In this document: positions 33,580-41,583 of the stretch, one piece after another
Numbering within the stretch: the stretch's first letter is position 1
How the letters are laid out: each line of letters begins with the position of its first letter
Assembly: GCA_036164085.1 (NCBI GenBank)
Contig: JAYZJV010000021.1
Location: 62,001 to 126,000, forward strand
Direction of reading: 5' to 3'
Source of the DNA: TMED-70 sp036164085
GTDB lineage: Bacteria > Chloroflexota > Dehalococcoidia > Lucifugimonadales > Lucifugimonadaceae
DNA: 64,000 nucleotides
Program-made: the position numbers and the translations under genes
The notes under the pieces: generated by a model
The model's input: the letters and a program-made list of their open reading frames with translations, nothing else
Told to the model about the DNA's origin: nothing
Database searches by the model: none

Positions 33580-34753
33580 AAGACTTAAAAGCTTCTTCAA
33601 ATCCCTTTATAGAGCCCTCTAAAACCCAATCATCAACGCTGTATGATATTCTAAAATATCCACCTAATCCGAAACCTCTTCCAGGAACAGTTAGTACCTT
33701 ATGTTTTTGAAGAGCTTGAACAAATTTTGCATCATCTTCAATAGGAGTTTTAGGGAAAAGATAAAACGCTCCATCTGGTTTGACACAATCGTACCCTATA
33801 TCAATTAGCTTTTTATAAAGAAAATCTCTTTTCTTTTTGTATATTTTTATATCAACTGTCTCGTTTTGAATACCTTCAATTGATCTTTGCATAAAAGCTG
33901 TAGCATTTACATGTCCTAGAGTCCTTAGAGAAAAAATAATTGCATCAAATAATACTTCTTTATTTTTGTCGTTTGGAGAAACTACTATGTACCCTATTCT
34001 TTCTCCAGCTAAACCCAGGTCTTTAGAATGAGAGGTAACTACGATTGATCTTTCGTGGTGTTCAAAAATAAAAGGATATTCTTTATTATCAAAAATTATT
34101 TTTCTATAGGGTTCATCTGAAACTAAATACATTTCAGTTCCAAAATTCTTCTCTTTTTCCTGAAGAATTTTGCCTATTTTTTGAATTATTTCTTTTGGGT
34201 AAAGTACGCCTGTTGGATTATTAGGAGAATTGATAATTATAGCTTTTGTTTTATTAGTAATTTTACTTTTTAAATCATCAAGATCTGGTAAAAAATTTTC
34301 ATCTGTTTTTGCTATAATTGCTTTTCCATTATGATTTGAAACATAGAATAAATACTCTACAAAAAAAGGAGCAAAAATAATAATTTCATCATCAGGATTC
34401 AGTAAGGTTTTTAGAATAGAATTTAGACCTCCTGCAGCACCTGTTGTTACAATGACATCGTCACTAGACACATTGATTGAAAATTCATTATTAAGGTTTT
34501 CTGCTATTGCTTTTCTAGTTGAAACAAAACCGGGGTTTGGCATGTATCTATGCATTCCTTTGTCACTGGAATTTGAAAGTTCTATGATTTTTTCTTTAAA
34601 CTTTTTTGGTGGTTCTAATAAAGGGTTACCCAATGAAAGATCAAAAACATTTTTTTCACCATATTGTTGTTTTAGTTGAATCCCTTCTTCAAACATTTTC
34701 CTTATCCAACTAGATTTTTCAAGAACATCTAATATGCCTTTTGAAATACTCAT
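33572..34753 (-). CDS. Class I aminotransferase (aspartate/aromatic aminotransferase-like)
   Basis: A 393-residue fold-type I aminotransferase. It shows SLGNPLLEPPKKF (about 39-51), VTTGAAGGLNSILKTLLNPD (near 105-124), IINSPNNPTGVLYPKE (near 173-188), the SDEPYRKI Asp/Tyr pair near 211-218 and the Schiff-base Lys in VTSHSKDLGLAGERIGYIV near 236-254. The Arg that binds the substrate alpha-carboxylate is in GGYFRISYSVDD. It is translationally coupled to the upstream RDD gene (ATGA overlap). The amino donor is not certain. Confidence 0.9.
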   Translation of the reverse strand: MSISKGILDVLEKSSWIRKMFEEGIQLKQQYGEKNVFDLSLGNPLLEPPKKFKEKIIELSNSSDKGMHRYMPNPGFVSTRKAIAENLNNEFSINVSSDDVIVTTGAAGGLNSILKTLLNPDDEIIIFAPFFVEYLFYVSNHNGKAIIAKTDENFLPDLDDLKSKITNKTKAIIINSPNNPTGVLYPKEIIQKIGKILQEKEKNFGTEMYLVSDEPYRKIIFDNKEYPFIFEHHERSIVVTSHSKDLGLAGERIGYIVVSPNDKNKEVLFDAIIFSLRTLGHVNATAFMQRSIEGIQNETVDIKIYKKKRDFLYKKLIDIGYDCVKPDGAFYLFPKTPIEDDAKFVQALQKHKVLTVPGRGFGLGGYFRISYSVDDWVLEGSIKGFEEAFKSFT

Positions 34754-35181
34754 TTTTTCTTCTCCGTTTTAGTTTCTTTTATAACTAGAGTTTCAAAAAA
34801 TATATCATACCAAGCTCTGTTTTTATCATCTTTTATTATCCAAAAGATCCCAATCAAAAAAGGCAATATTGATATAAATTTACCCCCAATTTCTCTTGCA
34901 AAGGCAGCTCCTATTCCAATTGTATCTCCCTCTGGGTTTACAACTTTTATCCTTAATGCCCATTTACCAATAGTTTTTCCGTACAATCCTGTAGGAATCA
35001 CGAGATAACAAAAACAAGTAATTACAATGAAATAATCAAAAATATAATATGATATTCCAAAAACATTTTTGCCAATTATATTAAGTCCAAAGTAAATCAA
35101 TAATATGTATGATGTATCGACAAATGCTGCCATAAATCTTCTAAAAATTGGAGCAATATTTTTTTCTTGTTTCATAATCAT
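34750..35181 (-). CDS. RDD family membrane protein
   Basis: A 143-residue integral membrane protein with the RDD-domain signature FRRFMAAFVDTSYILLIYFG (about 13-32; the Arg-Asp-Asp type positions read R-F-M-A-A-F-V-D). Three to four membrane spans follow, with GLYGKTIGKWALRIKVVNPE (near 82-101), the second conserved RDD motif. C-terminal KDDKNRAWYDIFF matches the family end as well. Some RDD proteins act in ion transport, but the function of this one is unknown. It overlaps the downstream aminotransferase by 4 bases. Confidence 0.85.
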   Translation of the reverse strand: MIMKQEKNIAPIFRRFMAAFVDTSYILLIYFGLNIIGKNVFGISYYIFDYFIVITCFCYLVIPTGLYGKTIGKWALRIKVVNPEGDTIGIGAAFAREIGGKFISILPFLIGIFWIIKDDKNRAWYDIFFETLVIKETKTEKKK

Positions 35182-35270
35182 TTGTTTAAATAGTGTTCTT
35201 ATAATGGTATATAAAATTCATATATAGGAATATATTATTTACTTAATTATTTGTTTATCGGAGGCTTATA

Positions 35271-36047
35271 TTGTCAAGATTAGAAGGAAAAGTAGCTGTT
35301 GTAACTGGCGCTGGGTCTGGAATAGGAATGGCTACAGTGAGATTGTTTTTAGAAATGGGTTGTAAAGTAGTTTGCTCAGACGTTAACGATGAATTCTTAA
35401 AAGAATTAGAAAAAGAAATCTCTTCTTATAAACCGAATTACATCATTCTAAATTCAGATGTGACAAAAAGATCAGATTGCAAAAATATTGCAAATGAGGC
35501 AATTAAAAATTGGAGTAAATTAGATATTTTAGTAAATAGTGCAGGAGTTACACCTCGCCATGCTCCTCCAGATTGGGATTTTGAACAAAAATGGGATTTT
35601 GTTATGGAAGTAAATCTTAAGGGCTCAATGTTGATGTCTTACGAAAGTGTAGAACAGATGAAAAAAAACTCAGGAGGTTCAATTATTAATTTGTCTTCGA
35701 TAATTGGGCTTGTCGGTTATTCAGATACATTAGGTTTTTCAGATGGATTTAATCCTTACCCGCATTCAAAAGGTGGGGTTATCCAAATGACTAGAGATAT
35801 GGGTGTCAATCTTGCAAAACACTCTATTAGAGTAAATGCTTTATGTCCTGGATTTGCTTACACAAATTTGACTAAATCTATTACTGATGATGAGACTGTG
35901 CACAAGAAATTAATTGAATTGCATCCTATGGGAAGGCTTGGCACTGCAGATGATATAGCTAATGCAGCTCTATTTTTAGCTAGTGATGAATCATCATTTA
36001 TTACCGGAACTGCTATACCTGTAGATGGTGGATATACAGCTAGATAA
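35271..36047 (+). CDS. Short-chain dehydrogenase/reductase (SDR)
   Basis: A 258-residue classical SDR with TGAGSGIGMATVRLF (12-26), DVTKRSDC, LVNSAGVTPRHAPP (near 87-100), INLSSIIGLVGYSD with the catalytic Ser (near 138-151), and the active-site Tyr and Lys in YPHSKGGVIQMTRDMGVNLA (near 163-182). It ends ITGTAIPVDGGYTAR. The start is TTG at 35271, with CGGAGGC 6 bases upstream. A small decayed reading frame follows immediately behind an AAGGAG site, so the gene may once have had a cotranscribed partner. Confidence 0.88.
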   Translation: MSRLEGKVAVVTGAGSGIGMATVRLFLEMGCKVVCSDVNDEFLKELEKEISSYKPNYIILNSDVTKRSDCKNIANEAIKNWSKLDILVNSAGVTPRHAPPDWDFEQKWDFVMEVNLKGSMLMSYESVEQMKKNSGGSIINLSSIIGLVGYSDTLGFSDGFNPYPHSKGGVIQMTRDMGVNLAKHSIRVNALCPGFAYTNLTKSITDDETVHKKLIELHPMGRLGTADDIANAALFLASDESSFITGTAIPVDGGYTAR

Positions 36048-36059
36048 GGAGTTTTTATA

Positions 36060-36223
36060 ATGCTAATTAGATGGGATACATTAAGAGAGAGACTTCATGG
36101 AGTTGTTCTTAATAAAGGAGAGCAGGGTCAGTTTCTAAATTAGCTAAAAGAATGGCAAACCTTCCTAAAATTGTAAGTAAAGGTAAATTTAATAATAACG
36201 GAATACCTTTTAAAAATTTTTAA
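36060..36223 (+). pseudogene. Possible decayed small gene after the SDR
   Basis: AAGGAG sits 8 bases before an ATG at 36060, which opens a 27-residue frame (MLIRWDTLRERLHGVVLNKG...) closed by TAG at 36141. In the next frame, after the same position, reading continues RAGSVSKLAKRMANLPKI and ends NNGIPFKNF at TAA 36221. One indel near 36117-36121 would join them into about 54 residues. I do not recognise the product. It may be a frameshifted remnant, or the apparent continuity may be chance. Confidence 0.3.
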
Positions 36224-36238
36224 AATAGGATTAAATTA

Positions 36239-36315
36239 TGGCATGCCCGGCAGGATTCGAACCCGCGACCTATTGGGTAGAAACCAATTGCTCTATCCAG
36301 CTGAGCTACGGGCAC
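36239..36315 (-). tRNA. tRNA-Arg (UCU)
   Basis: Complement of 36239-36315 folds as a cloverleaf: acceptor GTGCCCG paired with CGGGCAT (G-U at the top), D-arm GCTCAGCTGGATAGAGC, anticodon stem ATTGG/CCAAT with loop TTTCTAC (anticodon UCU at the centre), and T-arm GCGGGTTCGAATCCTGC. The discriminator is G and CCA is encoded. It decodes AGA, the main Arg codon in this A/T-rich genome. Confidence 0.97.
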
Positions 36316-36346
36316 ACGATTACATATACTATTATAAAGTCGATTT

Positions 36347-39070
36347 TTAGTTATTGGCAACGCTTATTTTGACTGCACAAGCTTTATACTCTGGAGTTTC
36401 TGTAATGAAATCTACAGCGTCTGAAGTTAAATTATTAGTCATCGTTTTATCAGGGAAAGCAAAACTCATAAATACTGCACCTTCAGGAGATTTATCGGTA
36501 ATCTTTGCTTTTACCGTTACAGAACCTCTCCTGGATTCTACTTTCAAGAGATCTTTATCTTTTATAGAAAGATTTTTAGCATCAAAAGGATTAATTTCTA
36601 CCAATTCTTCAGAAATTATTTCATCAAATCCTTTAGCTTTTCCTGTTTGTGTTCCAGTATGGTAAGTTGACCTTCTTCTTCCTGTTGATAATACAAAAGG
36701 ATATTCTTCATCAGTTTGTTCTGCAGGTTCTATATGATCAACAGGACTGAATATTCCTGTTTCCCCTGATTCCATTTGATCTTTATGAAGATATTTTGTT
36801 CCAGGATGGTTTTCATCTGGACAAGGCCATTGAATACCTCCTTCTTTTTCGATTCTTTCATAATTTATTCCGCTGAAAAGAGGAGAAGTGCTAGCCATTT
36901 CACTCCAAATTTCAGAAGGCTCTGAAAGTTTTTGTTTTTTACCCATAGATTCAAAAAATCCTAATATAATATCGACATCTGTTTTTGCATTGCCTGGAGT
37001 ACGTATAGCAGGTCTTACTCTTTGAACTCTTCTTTCTGTATTAACAAAAGTTCCATTTGCTTCAGCAAAACTTGAGGCAGGCAAAACTAAGTCAGCCATT
37101 TTTGCAGTTTGGGTCATAAAAATATCCTGAACTACAAAGAAGTCTAAGTTTTCAAGTGCATGAATTGCGTGATTGGCATTTGGATCTGAAACTATAGTGT
37201 TTTCACCCATTACAAATAAAAACTTAACATCTCCAGAGTTCATTTTATCCATTGCTGTTATCTTTGTCATACCTCTTTTTCTCGGTAATTCAGCATCCCA
37301 GATTTTTTCAAATTTTTCTACCATTCCTGGAGCTTCAACTTTTTGATATCCTGGAAAATCAGTGGGTAAAGAACCTGAATCACTTACTCCTTGTACATTA
37401 TTTTGTCCTCTTAATGGATTTACTCCAGCATTTTCACTTCCAAAATTTCCACAAACCATTGCTAAATTTGCCAAACTTTGAACGTTATATGATCCACATG
37501 AGTGTTCAGTAATTCCTACTGTGTAACATATAGCAGCTTTAGGTGAAGCTTTTGCATATTCTTTGGCTGTGTAAATGATATCTTCTGGATCTATTCCACA
37601 AATTTTAGCCGAATATTCAGGAGTGTACATTGTTAGATGATCTTTTATTTCATCAAAATTTCTAGTTCTGGTAGCTACGTATTCTTTATCGTATAAATCA
37701 TTTTGAATAATATAATTTGCTACTGCGTTATAGAAAGGAATATCAGTACCAATTCTGATTTGGATATATTTATCTGCCCATTTAGTTAACTCTATTTTTC
37801 TAGGATCGACAACAATAAGTTTTGCCCCATTTTTAACAGCTTTTTTCATTCTCAATGAAATGACAGGATGAGTTTCAGTAGTATTAGATCCAGTGACTAA
37901 TAATAGTTTAGATCCAGCCAATTCCTCAATAGAATTGGTCATTGCACCCCTGCCAACCATGACCGCCATCCCAGCGACCGTTGGAGCGTGTCAGGTACGA
38001 GAACAGTTATCAATATTATTAGTTCCGACAACTGTCCTAGCAAATTTTTGAAGTAAATAATTAGCTTCAGTAACAACCCTAGCTGAAGCCCACCAAACTG
38101 TCGAGTCAGGTCCTTTTTCGTAGATTGATTTATTTAATTTCTCGGTAAATACTTCATATGCTTTTTCCCATGAGACTTTTTCAAATTCACCTTTTGAATT
38201 TTTTAATAAAGGATCAGTTAATCTTTCTTCAGAGTTAACAAAGTCCCAAGATGCAAATTGTCCTTTAACGCACAAAGAGCCTAAGCTGGGGGCACTAAAA
38301 TCTGGAGTGGCTCCAAGAACTTTTTTCCCATCACTGATTAACTCAATTCCACAGCCTACCCCACAATATGGGCATATTGATTTTGTTTTAGTTTCTTTTT
38401 TTTCTGTACTTTCTTCTATTTTTTTATTTGATAAAGCACCAGTAGGGCAGGTGTTCACACATTGGCCACAGAAAGTACAATCAGAGTTCATTAATTTGTT
38501 ATCAAAAAAGGAGAAAATTTTAGAATCTTGTCCTCTTCCATCAATTGTTATTGCAGATGCTTGTTCCCAGTCATTACAAATATTTGTACATCTATAGCAA
38601 GCAATGCATTTATCATAATCTCTAGCTATAAACGGGTTTAGGTCTTCTTTAACATTTTTTCTCTTATTTAAATCTGGAAAATATTTTTTAGGTTTGTATT
38701 CTTCTACTGCTTTACTAAACTCGTTATTAGTTAATTTAGTTTTTTCCATACTTTCTTTATCCCATCTTATTTCTGAAAGAGATAATTCAAGCAAAGTTTT
38801 TCGATAATCTATTAAAGTATCTGAATGAGTAAATACCTCGATATCGTTTTCGGCCATGTATGTGCAAGACGCGACATAATTTACTTGGCCATCTTTTTTG
38901 ACTTCAACCAAGCACATTCGACAAGTGCCTTGGGGACCAATACGTTCGTCGTAACATAATGTAGGCACGTCACTTTGTGTCTTTTTTATAGCTTGTAACA
39001 ATCTGTCACCAGTTGTAACTGTTACGTCTTCATTATTAACTTTTAGGTTTATAAATTCAGTTTCTATCAT
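36347..39070 (-). CDS. fdhA: Formate dehydrogenase alpha subunit, selenocysteine-containing (molybdopterin)
   Basis: Oxidises formate to CO2. Read through the UGA at 37991-37993, this is a 907-residue enzyme; read conventionally it looks like two genes. Around that codon the protein is CSRT-Sec-HAPTVAG, the site of the Mo-liganding Sec/Cys in this family. N-terminal order: a plant-ferredoxin-type 2Fe-2S domain (C39, C50, C53, C69), two 4Fe-4S clusters (C155, C158, C161, C165; C198, C201, C204, C208), the molybdopterin-domain 4Fe-4S (C233, C236, C240, C267), then Sec360, GAMTNSIEELAGSKLLLVTG and a C-terminal guanine-dinucleotide domain. It lacks the additional His/Cys cluster often found after the ferredoxin domain. 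The gene's start overlaps the end of dedA by 4 bases. No diaphorase subunit or selenoprotein machinery is in the window. Confidence 0.93.
37953..37993 (-). promoter_or_regulatory. UGA selenocysteine codon with bacterial SECIS-like hairpin
   Basis: On the coding strand, TGA (37993-37991) is followed after 6 bases by CCAAC-GGTCGC, a 7-base loop TGGGATG, then GCGGTC, a 3-base bulge ATG, and GTTGG. That is 11 pairs (two of them G-U). Spacing and size match bacterial SECIS elements, which bind SelB just 3' of the UGA. The stretch is roughly 60 percent G+C against about one third around it, consistent with selection on RNA structure. Confidence 0.85.
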
Positions 39071-39750
39071 ATTCTCTTTTTCATTTTATAAAATTTGGAA
39101 ACAAAATAAAATAAAGCGAGTAATAATATTATTACAAGAATAGGAGTTTTTATTGGATCTATGTATTCAGAAATTTCCATATATTTCTCTCCCAATCTGT
39201 TACCTAAATACAAATATAGGTAATTAGAAGGTAATGAAGCCAAAAAGGTTATTATGGAGAATTTAAATACATTCATTTTATAAACTCCAGAAATTATCGA
39301 AGTAAGGGATTTTGGGAACAGGGGAATAAACCTTGTAAAAAAAACAAAATAGTATCCATACTTTATAAAATAAATTTCTGTCTTCTCTATTTCTTTTTCA
39401 GTGATGAAGAAATACTTACCATATTTTTTAATTAAAGAGATTCCAAAAGTTTTTGTTATATAGTATTCAATCAGGCATCCTATCAAAGTTCCAAATGTAG
39501 CCAAAAAACTCAAAAGAATCATATCAATTGTACTATTTACAAGTACCCAACCTGCTAAAGTTAGTATAATTTCACCTGGGAAGGGCAGAACAGTAGGTTC
39601 GATTACCATAAAAATTACTATTCCAAGGTATCCTAGTGTTTCATATGAACTAATTACCCAATCAATTATAGTGTTTTCCAAACTCAACATTCGATTTAAG
39701 GCCCTTTTAAATACTTTACTAAGAAAAAGTATACCTAATATTTTAGACAT
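39067..39750 (-). CDS. DedA family membrane protein
   Basis: A 227-residue DedA/SNARE-associated inner-membrane protein. The family is implicated in lipid (undecaprenyl phosphate) scrambling, proton-motive-force balance and envelope homeostasis. EPTVLPFPGEIILTLAGW (about 49-66) matches the conserved DedA motif with Glu/Pro, and FFTRFIPLFPKSLTSIISGVY (near 145-165) is split by its conserved Arg and Pro. About five hydrophobic segments are seen. I give the longest start; an internal ATG at 39690 has AAGGG upstream and may be the true one. It overlaps the formate dehydrogenase gene by 4 bases (ATGA), suggesting one transcript. Confidence 0.88.
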   Translation of the reverse strand: MSKILGILFLSKVFKRALNRMLSLENTIIDWVISSYETLGYLGIVIFMVIEPTVLPFPGEIILTLAGWVLVNSTIDMILLSFLATFGTLIGCLIEYYITKTFGISLIKKYGKYFFITEKEIEKTEIYFIKYGYYFVFFTRFIPLFPKSLTSIISGVYKMNVFKFSIITFLASLPSNYLYLYLGNRLGEKYMEISEYIDPIKTPILVIILLLALFYFVSKFYKMKKRI

Positions 39751-39911
39751 ACTTTAAATTAAATTTCAAAGAAATTGATAAGACTATGGTTTTTTTCAAT
39801 TATTGCAATATTTAAACCAAAAAACAGAAACATTTTGTTAAAATGTTACAATATTAATCAACCATTAAATATGCATATTTGAACTTATATTACTATTTGT
39901 TTTGAATAAGT

Positions 39912-39927
39912 TTTGAACATGTTCAAA
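39912..39927. promoter_or_regulatory. Perfect 16-bp palindrome upstream of the small HTH gene
   Basis: TTTGAACATGTTCAAA is a perfect palindrome in the 232-bp divergent gap between dedA and a small HTH gene, 55 bases before the latter's start. Related half-sites (TTTGAACT near 39879, TTTGAATA at 39901) surround it. The layout suggests an operator, possibly autoregulated by the HTH protein. GAAC-AT-GTTC superficially recalls SOS boxes but the spacing differs. Confidence 0.5.
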
Positions 39928-39966
39928 TTAATATCTGAAAAAGTTTTATACAAATTCTACTTATTG

Positions 39967-39975
39967 TGTTATACT
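39967..39975 (+). promoter_or_regulatory. Extended -10 promoter immediately before the HTH gene start
   Basis: TGTTATACT contains an extended -10 (TGn) followed by TATACT at 39970-39975. The start codon at 39983 begins only 7 bases later. A transcript from this promoter would be essentially leaderless. No purine-rich ribosome-binding site lies upstream, in line with that. The -35 region is weak. Confidence 0.45.
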
Positions 39976-39982
39976 TTTAATC

Positions 39983-40228
39983 ATGCCGCAAGACGTAAAA
40001 AAAACAACAAAAATGAAAAGCCTCGAAAAGAAATTCAAGAGAGATCTTGAAGTTATTATTCCAGAGCTTGTTAATGAATATGGTCTTTCTGGAGCAGCTA
40101 AAAAGCTAGGTCTTGGAGAAAGTGGTAAATCTACATTATCTTACTGGATGTTAAAACTGGGTATTCAATTTAGAAAAGTTGCCCTTGCACCAGGAGAAAT
40201 TATAGAAATCAGAAGAATTTCTGATTAA
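39983..40228 (+). CDS. Small helix-turn-helix protein
   Basis: An 81-residue basic protein. Residues about 24-57 form a recognisable HTH: LVNEYGLSGAAKKLGLGE then GKSTLSYWMLKLGI, i.e. helix, turn and a recognition helix with Ser/Thr and Trp. The N-terminus is Lys-rich (KKTTKMKSLEKKFKRD), suited to DNA contact. It lies downstream of a 16-bp palindrome and an extended -10 promoter, and probably acts as a transcription factor. I do not recognise a named family. An internal ATG at 40013 is a possible later start. It sits beside a cytochrome c gene. Confidence 0.7.
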   Translation: MPQDVKKTTKMKSLEKKFKRDLEVIIPELVNEYGLSGAAKKLGLGESGKSTLSYWMLKLGIQFRKVALAPGEIIEIRRISD

Positions 40229-40316
40229 TCGTCATTTTTTTGTCTTTATTTTTTATTTGACTTCATTTACATTTAAGTTGAAGAGAAAAACAACCTAACC
40301 GCAGTAATCTCTTATT

Positions 40317-40769
40317 ATGAACAAAAAATTTATATTTCTATTGTTTTCAATTATATTAACGATGCCATTAATTTCATGTCGTGAAGTTACTGATCCCCCA
40401 TCTGAGCCAGTTGTTTTCAATCCAACTCCAGCAGCTAAAGAGAAACTTATGGATGGTGCTGCTCCTGTAGTTGAGGTTGTTATAATAGGTAATCCTGAAG
40501 CAGGAGAGGAGTGGTTTTTGAATGAAGGTTGCAATGCTTGTCATTCAACGGGATCTGATGAACTTGTCGGGCCAGGCCAAGCCGGTATTTATGAAAGAGC
40601 TGCTACTCGTACTGGATATAGTTCAGCAGATGAATACATAGAAGCTTCGATCAAATATCCGGGCGAATACATTGTTGAAGGATATTCTAATTTGATGCCA
40701 GCAAGTTGGGAAGAGGCAGAAAAGCAAGAGATTGCAGATATAATTGCTTACTTGAAAACACTAAAATAG
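40317..40769 (+). CDS. Class I c-type cytochrome, lipid-anchored
   Basis: A 150-residue exported electron carrier. The signal peptide (FIFLLFSIILTMPLISC) ends with a lipobox Cys at residue 21, so it is probably lipid-anchored. The haem site is CNACH at 73-77. The axial Met ligand is in the late NLMPASWEEAE segment, and the last helix IADIIAYLKTLK is typical of mono-haem cytochrome c. About 50 residues between the lipobox and the haem domain form a low-complexity Pro/Ala/Glu-rich spacer. It could accept electrons from the nearby formate dehydrogenase or another dehydrogenase; a terminal oxidase is not in view. Confidence 0.92.
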   Translation: MNKKFIFLLFSIILTMPLISCREVTDPPSEPVVFNPTPAAKEKLMDGAAPVVEVVIIGNPEAGEEWFLNEGCNACHSTGSDELVGPGQAGIYERAATRTGYSSADEYIEASIKYPGEYIVEGYSNLMPASWEEAEKQEIADIIAYLKTLK

Positions 40770-40798
40770 TATAGTTTCAAGCTATTTTTTTCAACAAA

Positions 40799-41464
40799 TT
40801 ATTTTCTAGCTATTAATGCTGCTTGATATCCTGCTGAGAATCCTGCATCTATATTAACCACTGAAATTCCTGGTGCACACGAATTCAACATTGTTAAAAG
40901 AGCTGAATATCCTTTTTCACCTGTACCAAAGCCTATAGAAGTTGGGACAGCAATTACTGGTTTATCTACTAACCCAGCAACAACTGTAGGTAAAGCGCCT
41001 TCCATTCCTGCTACAACTACTAAACAATCTGATTTTCTTATCAATTCAACCTTATTTAAAATTCTATGTATTCCAGTAACACCTACATCATTTATTGATT
41101 CTACTTCTACTCCCATTAATTGAGCAGTAATCTCTGCTTCTTTTGCTATAGGTATGTCAGATGTTCCTGCATTTATTACAGATATTTTTCCTGAGATTTT
41201 TTTTTCTTTGATATTGCTATATATCATTTTAGCTGTTTCATCATATATAGCTTCGGGTATGATTTTTTTTACCTCATCATAAGTCTCTGCATTTGTACGT
41301 GTTATTAGAAATAAATTTGATTTATTATAAATTTTTTCTGCTATTAGTGCAGATTGTTTAGGGGTTTTAGTTTCTCCAAAAATCACTTCGGGGAATCCTG
41401 TTCTAGCTTCCCTATCAAGATCTATTTCAGAGAATTCTTTGGTCTTGTCATTATTATTTGTCAT
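40799..41464 (-). CDS. larB: Pyridinium-3,5-biscarboxylic acid mononucleotide synthase (LarB), nickel-pincer cofactor
   Basis: A 221-residue AIR-carboxylase-like (PurE-fold) protein. LarB carboxylates nicotinic acid adenine dinucleotide at the pyridinium ring as the first step of the nickel-pincer nucleotide cofactor of lactate racemase. The N-terminus DREARTGFPEVIFGETKTPKQ-type text (shown as DREARTGFPEVIFGE) and INAGTSDIPIAKEAE near 98-112, VVAGMEGALPTVVAGLVDKP near 149-168, and VPTSIGFGTGEKGYSALLTM near 173-192 are hallmark LarB strings. LarC, LarE and LarA are not in this window. It is convergent with the cytochrome gene and divergent from dnaN. Confidence 0.93.
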   Translation of the reverse strand: MTNNNDKTKEFSEIDLDREARTGFPEVIFGETKTPKQSALIAEKIYNKSNLFLITRTNAETYDEVKKIIPEAIYDETAKMIYSNIKEKKISGKISVINAGTSDIPIAKEAEITAQLMGVEVESINDVGVTGIHRILNKVELIRKSDCLVVVAGMEGALPTVVAGLVDKPVIAVPTSIGFGTGEKGYSALLTMLNSCAPGISVVNIDAGFSAGYQAALIARK

Positions 41465-41538
41465 TTTTTTATTTTATATGAATAAATTTCTAAAGTTATT
41501 ATAATTCATCCTTGTAAATTTGCTTCTAATTTTTATAC

Positions 41539-41556
41539 TTTACTTATATAAGTAAA
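41539..41556. promoter_or_regulatory. Perfect 18-bp palindrome upstream of dnaN
   Basis: TTTACTTATATAAGTAAA is a perfect palindrome ending 27 bases before the dnaN start, in the divergent gap from larB. The AAGGGA ribosome-binding site lies downstream of it. TATACT just to its left (41534-41539) looks like a -10 element, so the palindrome would overlap the transcription start and could act as an operator. Confidence 0.4.
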
Positions 41557-41583
41557 TTAATATTGGATTTATGAAGGGATCTC

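Noticed and set aside
36347..39070. Formate dehydrogenase as a pseudogene broken by a premature stop
   Set aside because: The stop is TGA at exactly the Sec/Cys active-site codon, the flanking residues are intact, and a SECIS-type hairpin follows. Decay would not place the stop there with these features.
39912..39927. LexA-type SOS box
   Set aside because: GAAC and GTTC are separated by 2 bases, not the 4 of the Gram-positive LexA box, and no DNA-repair gene is next to it.
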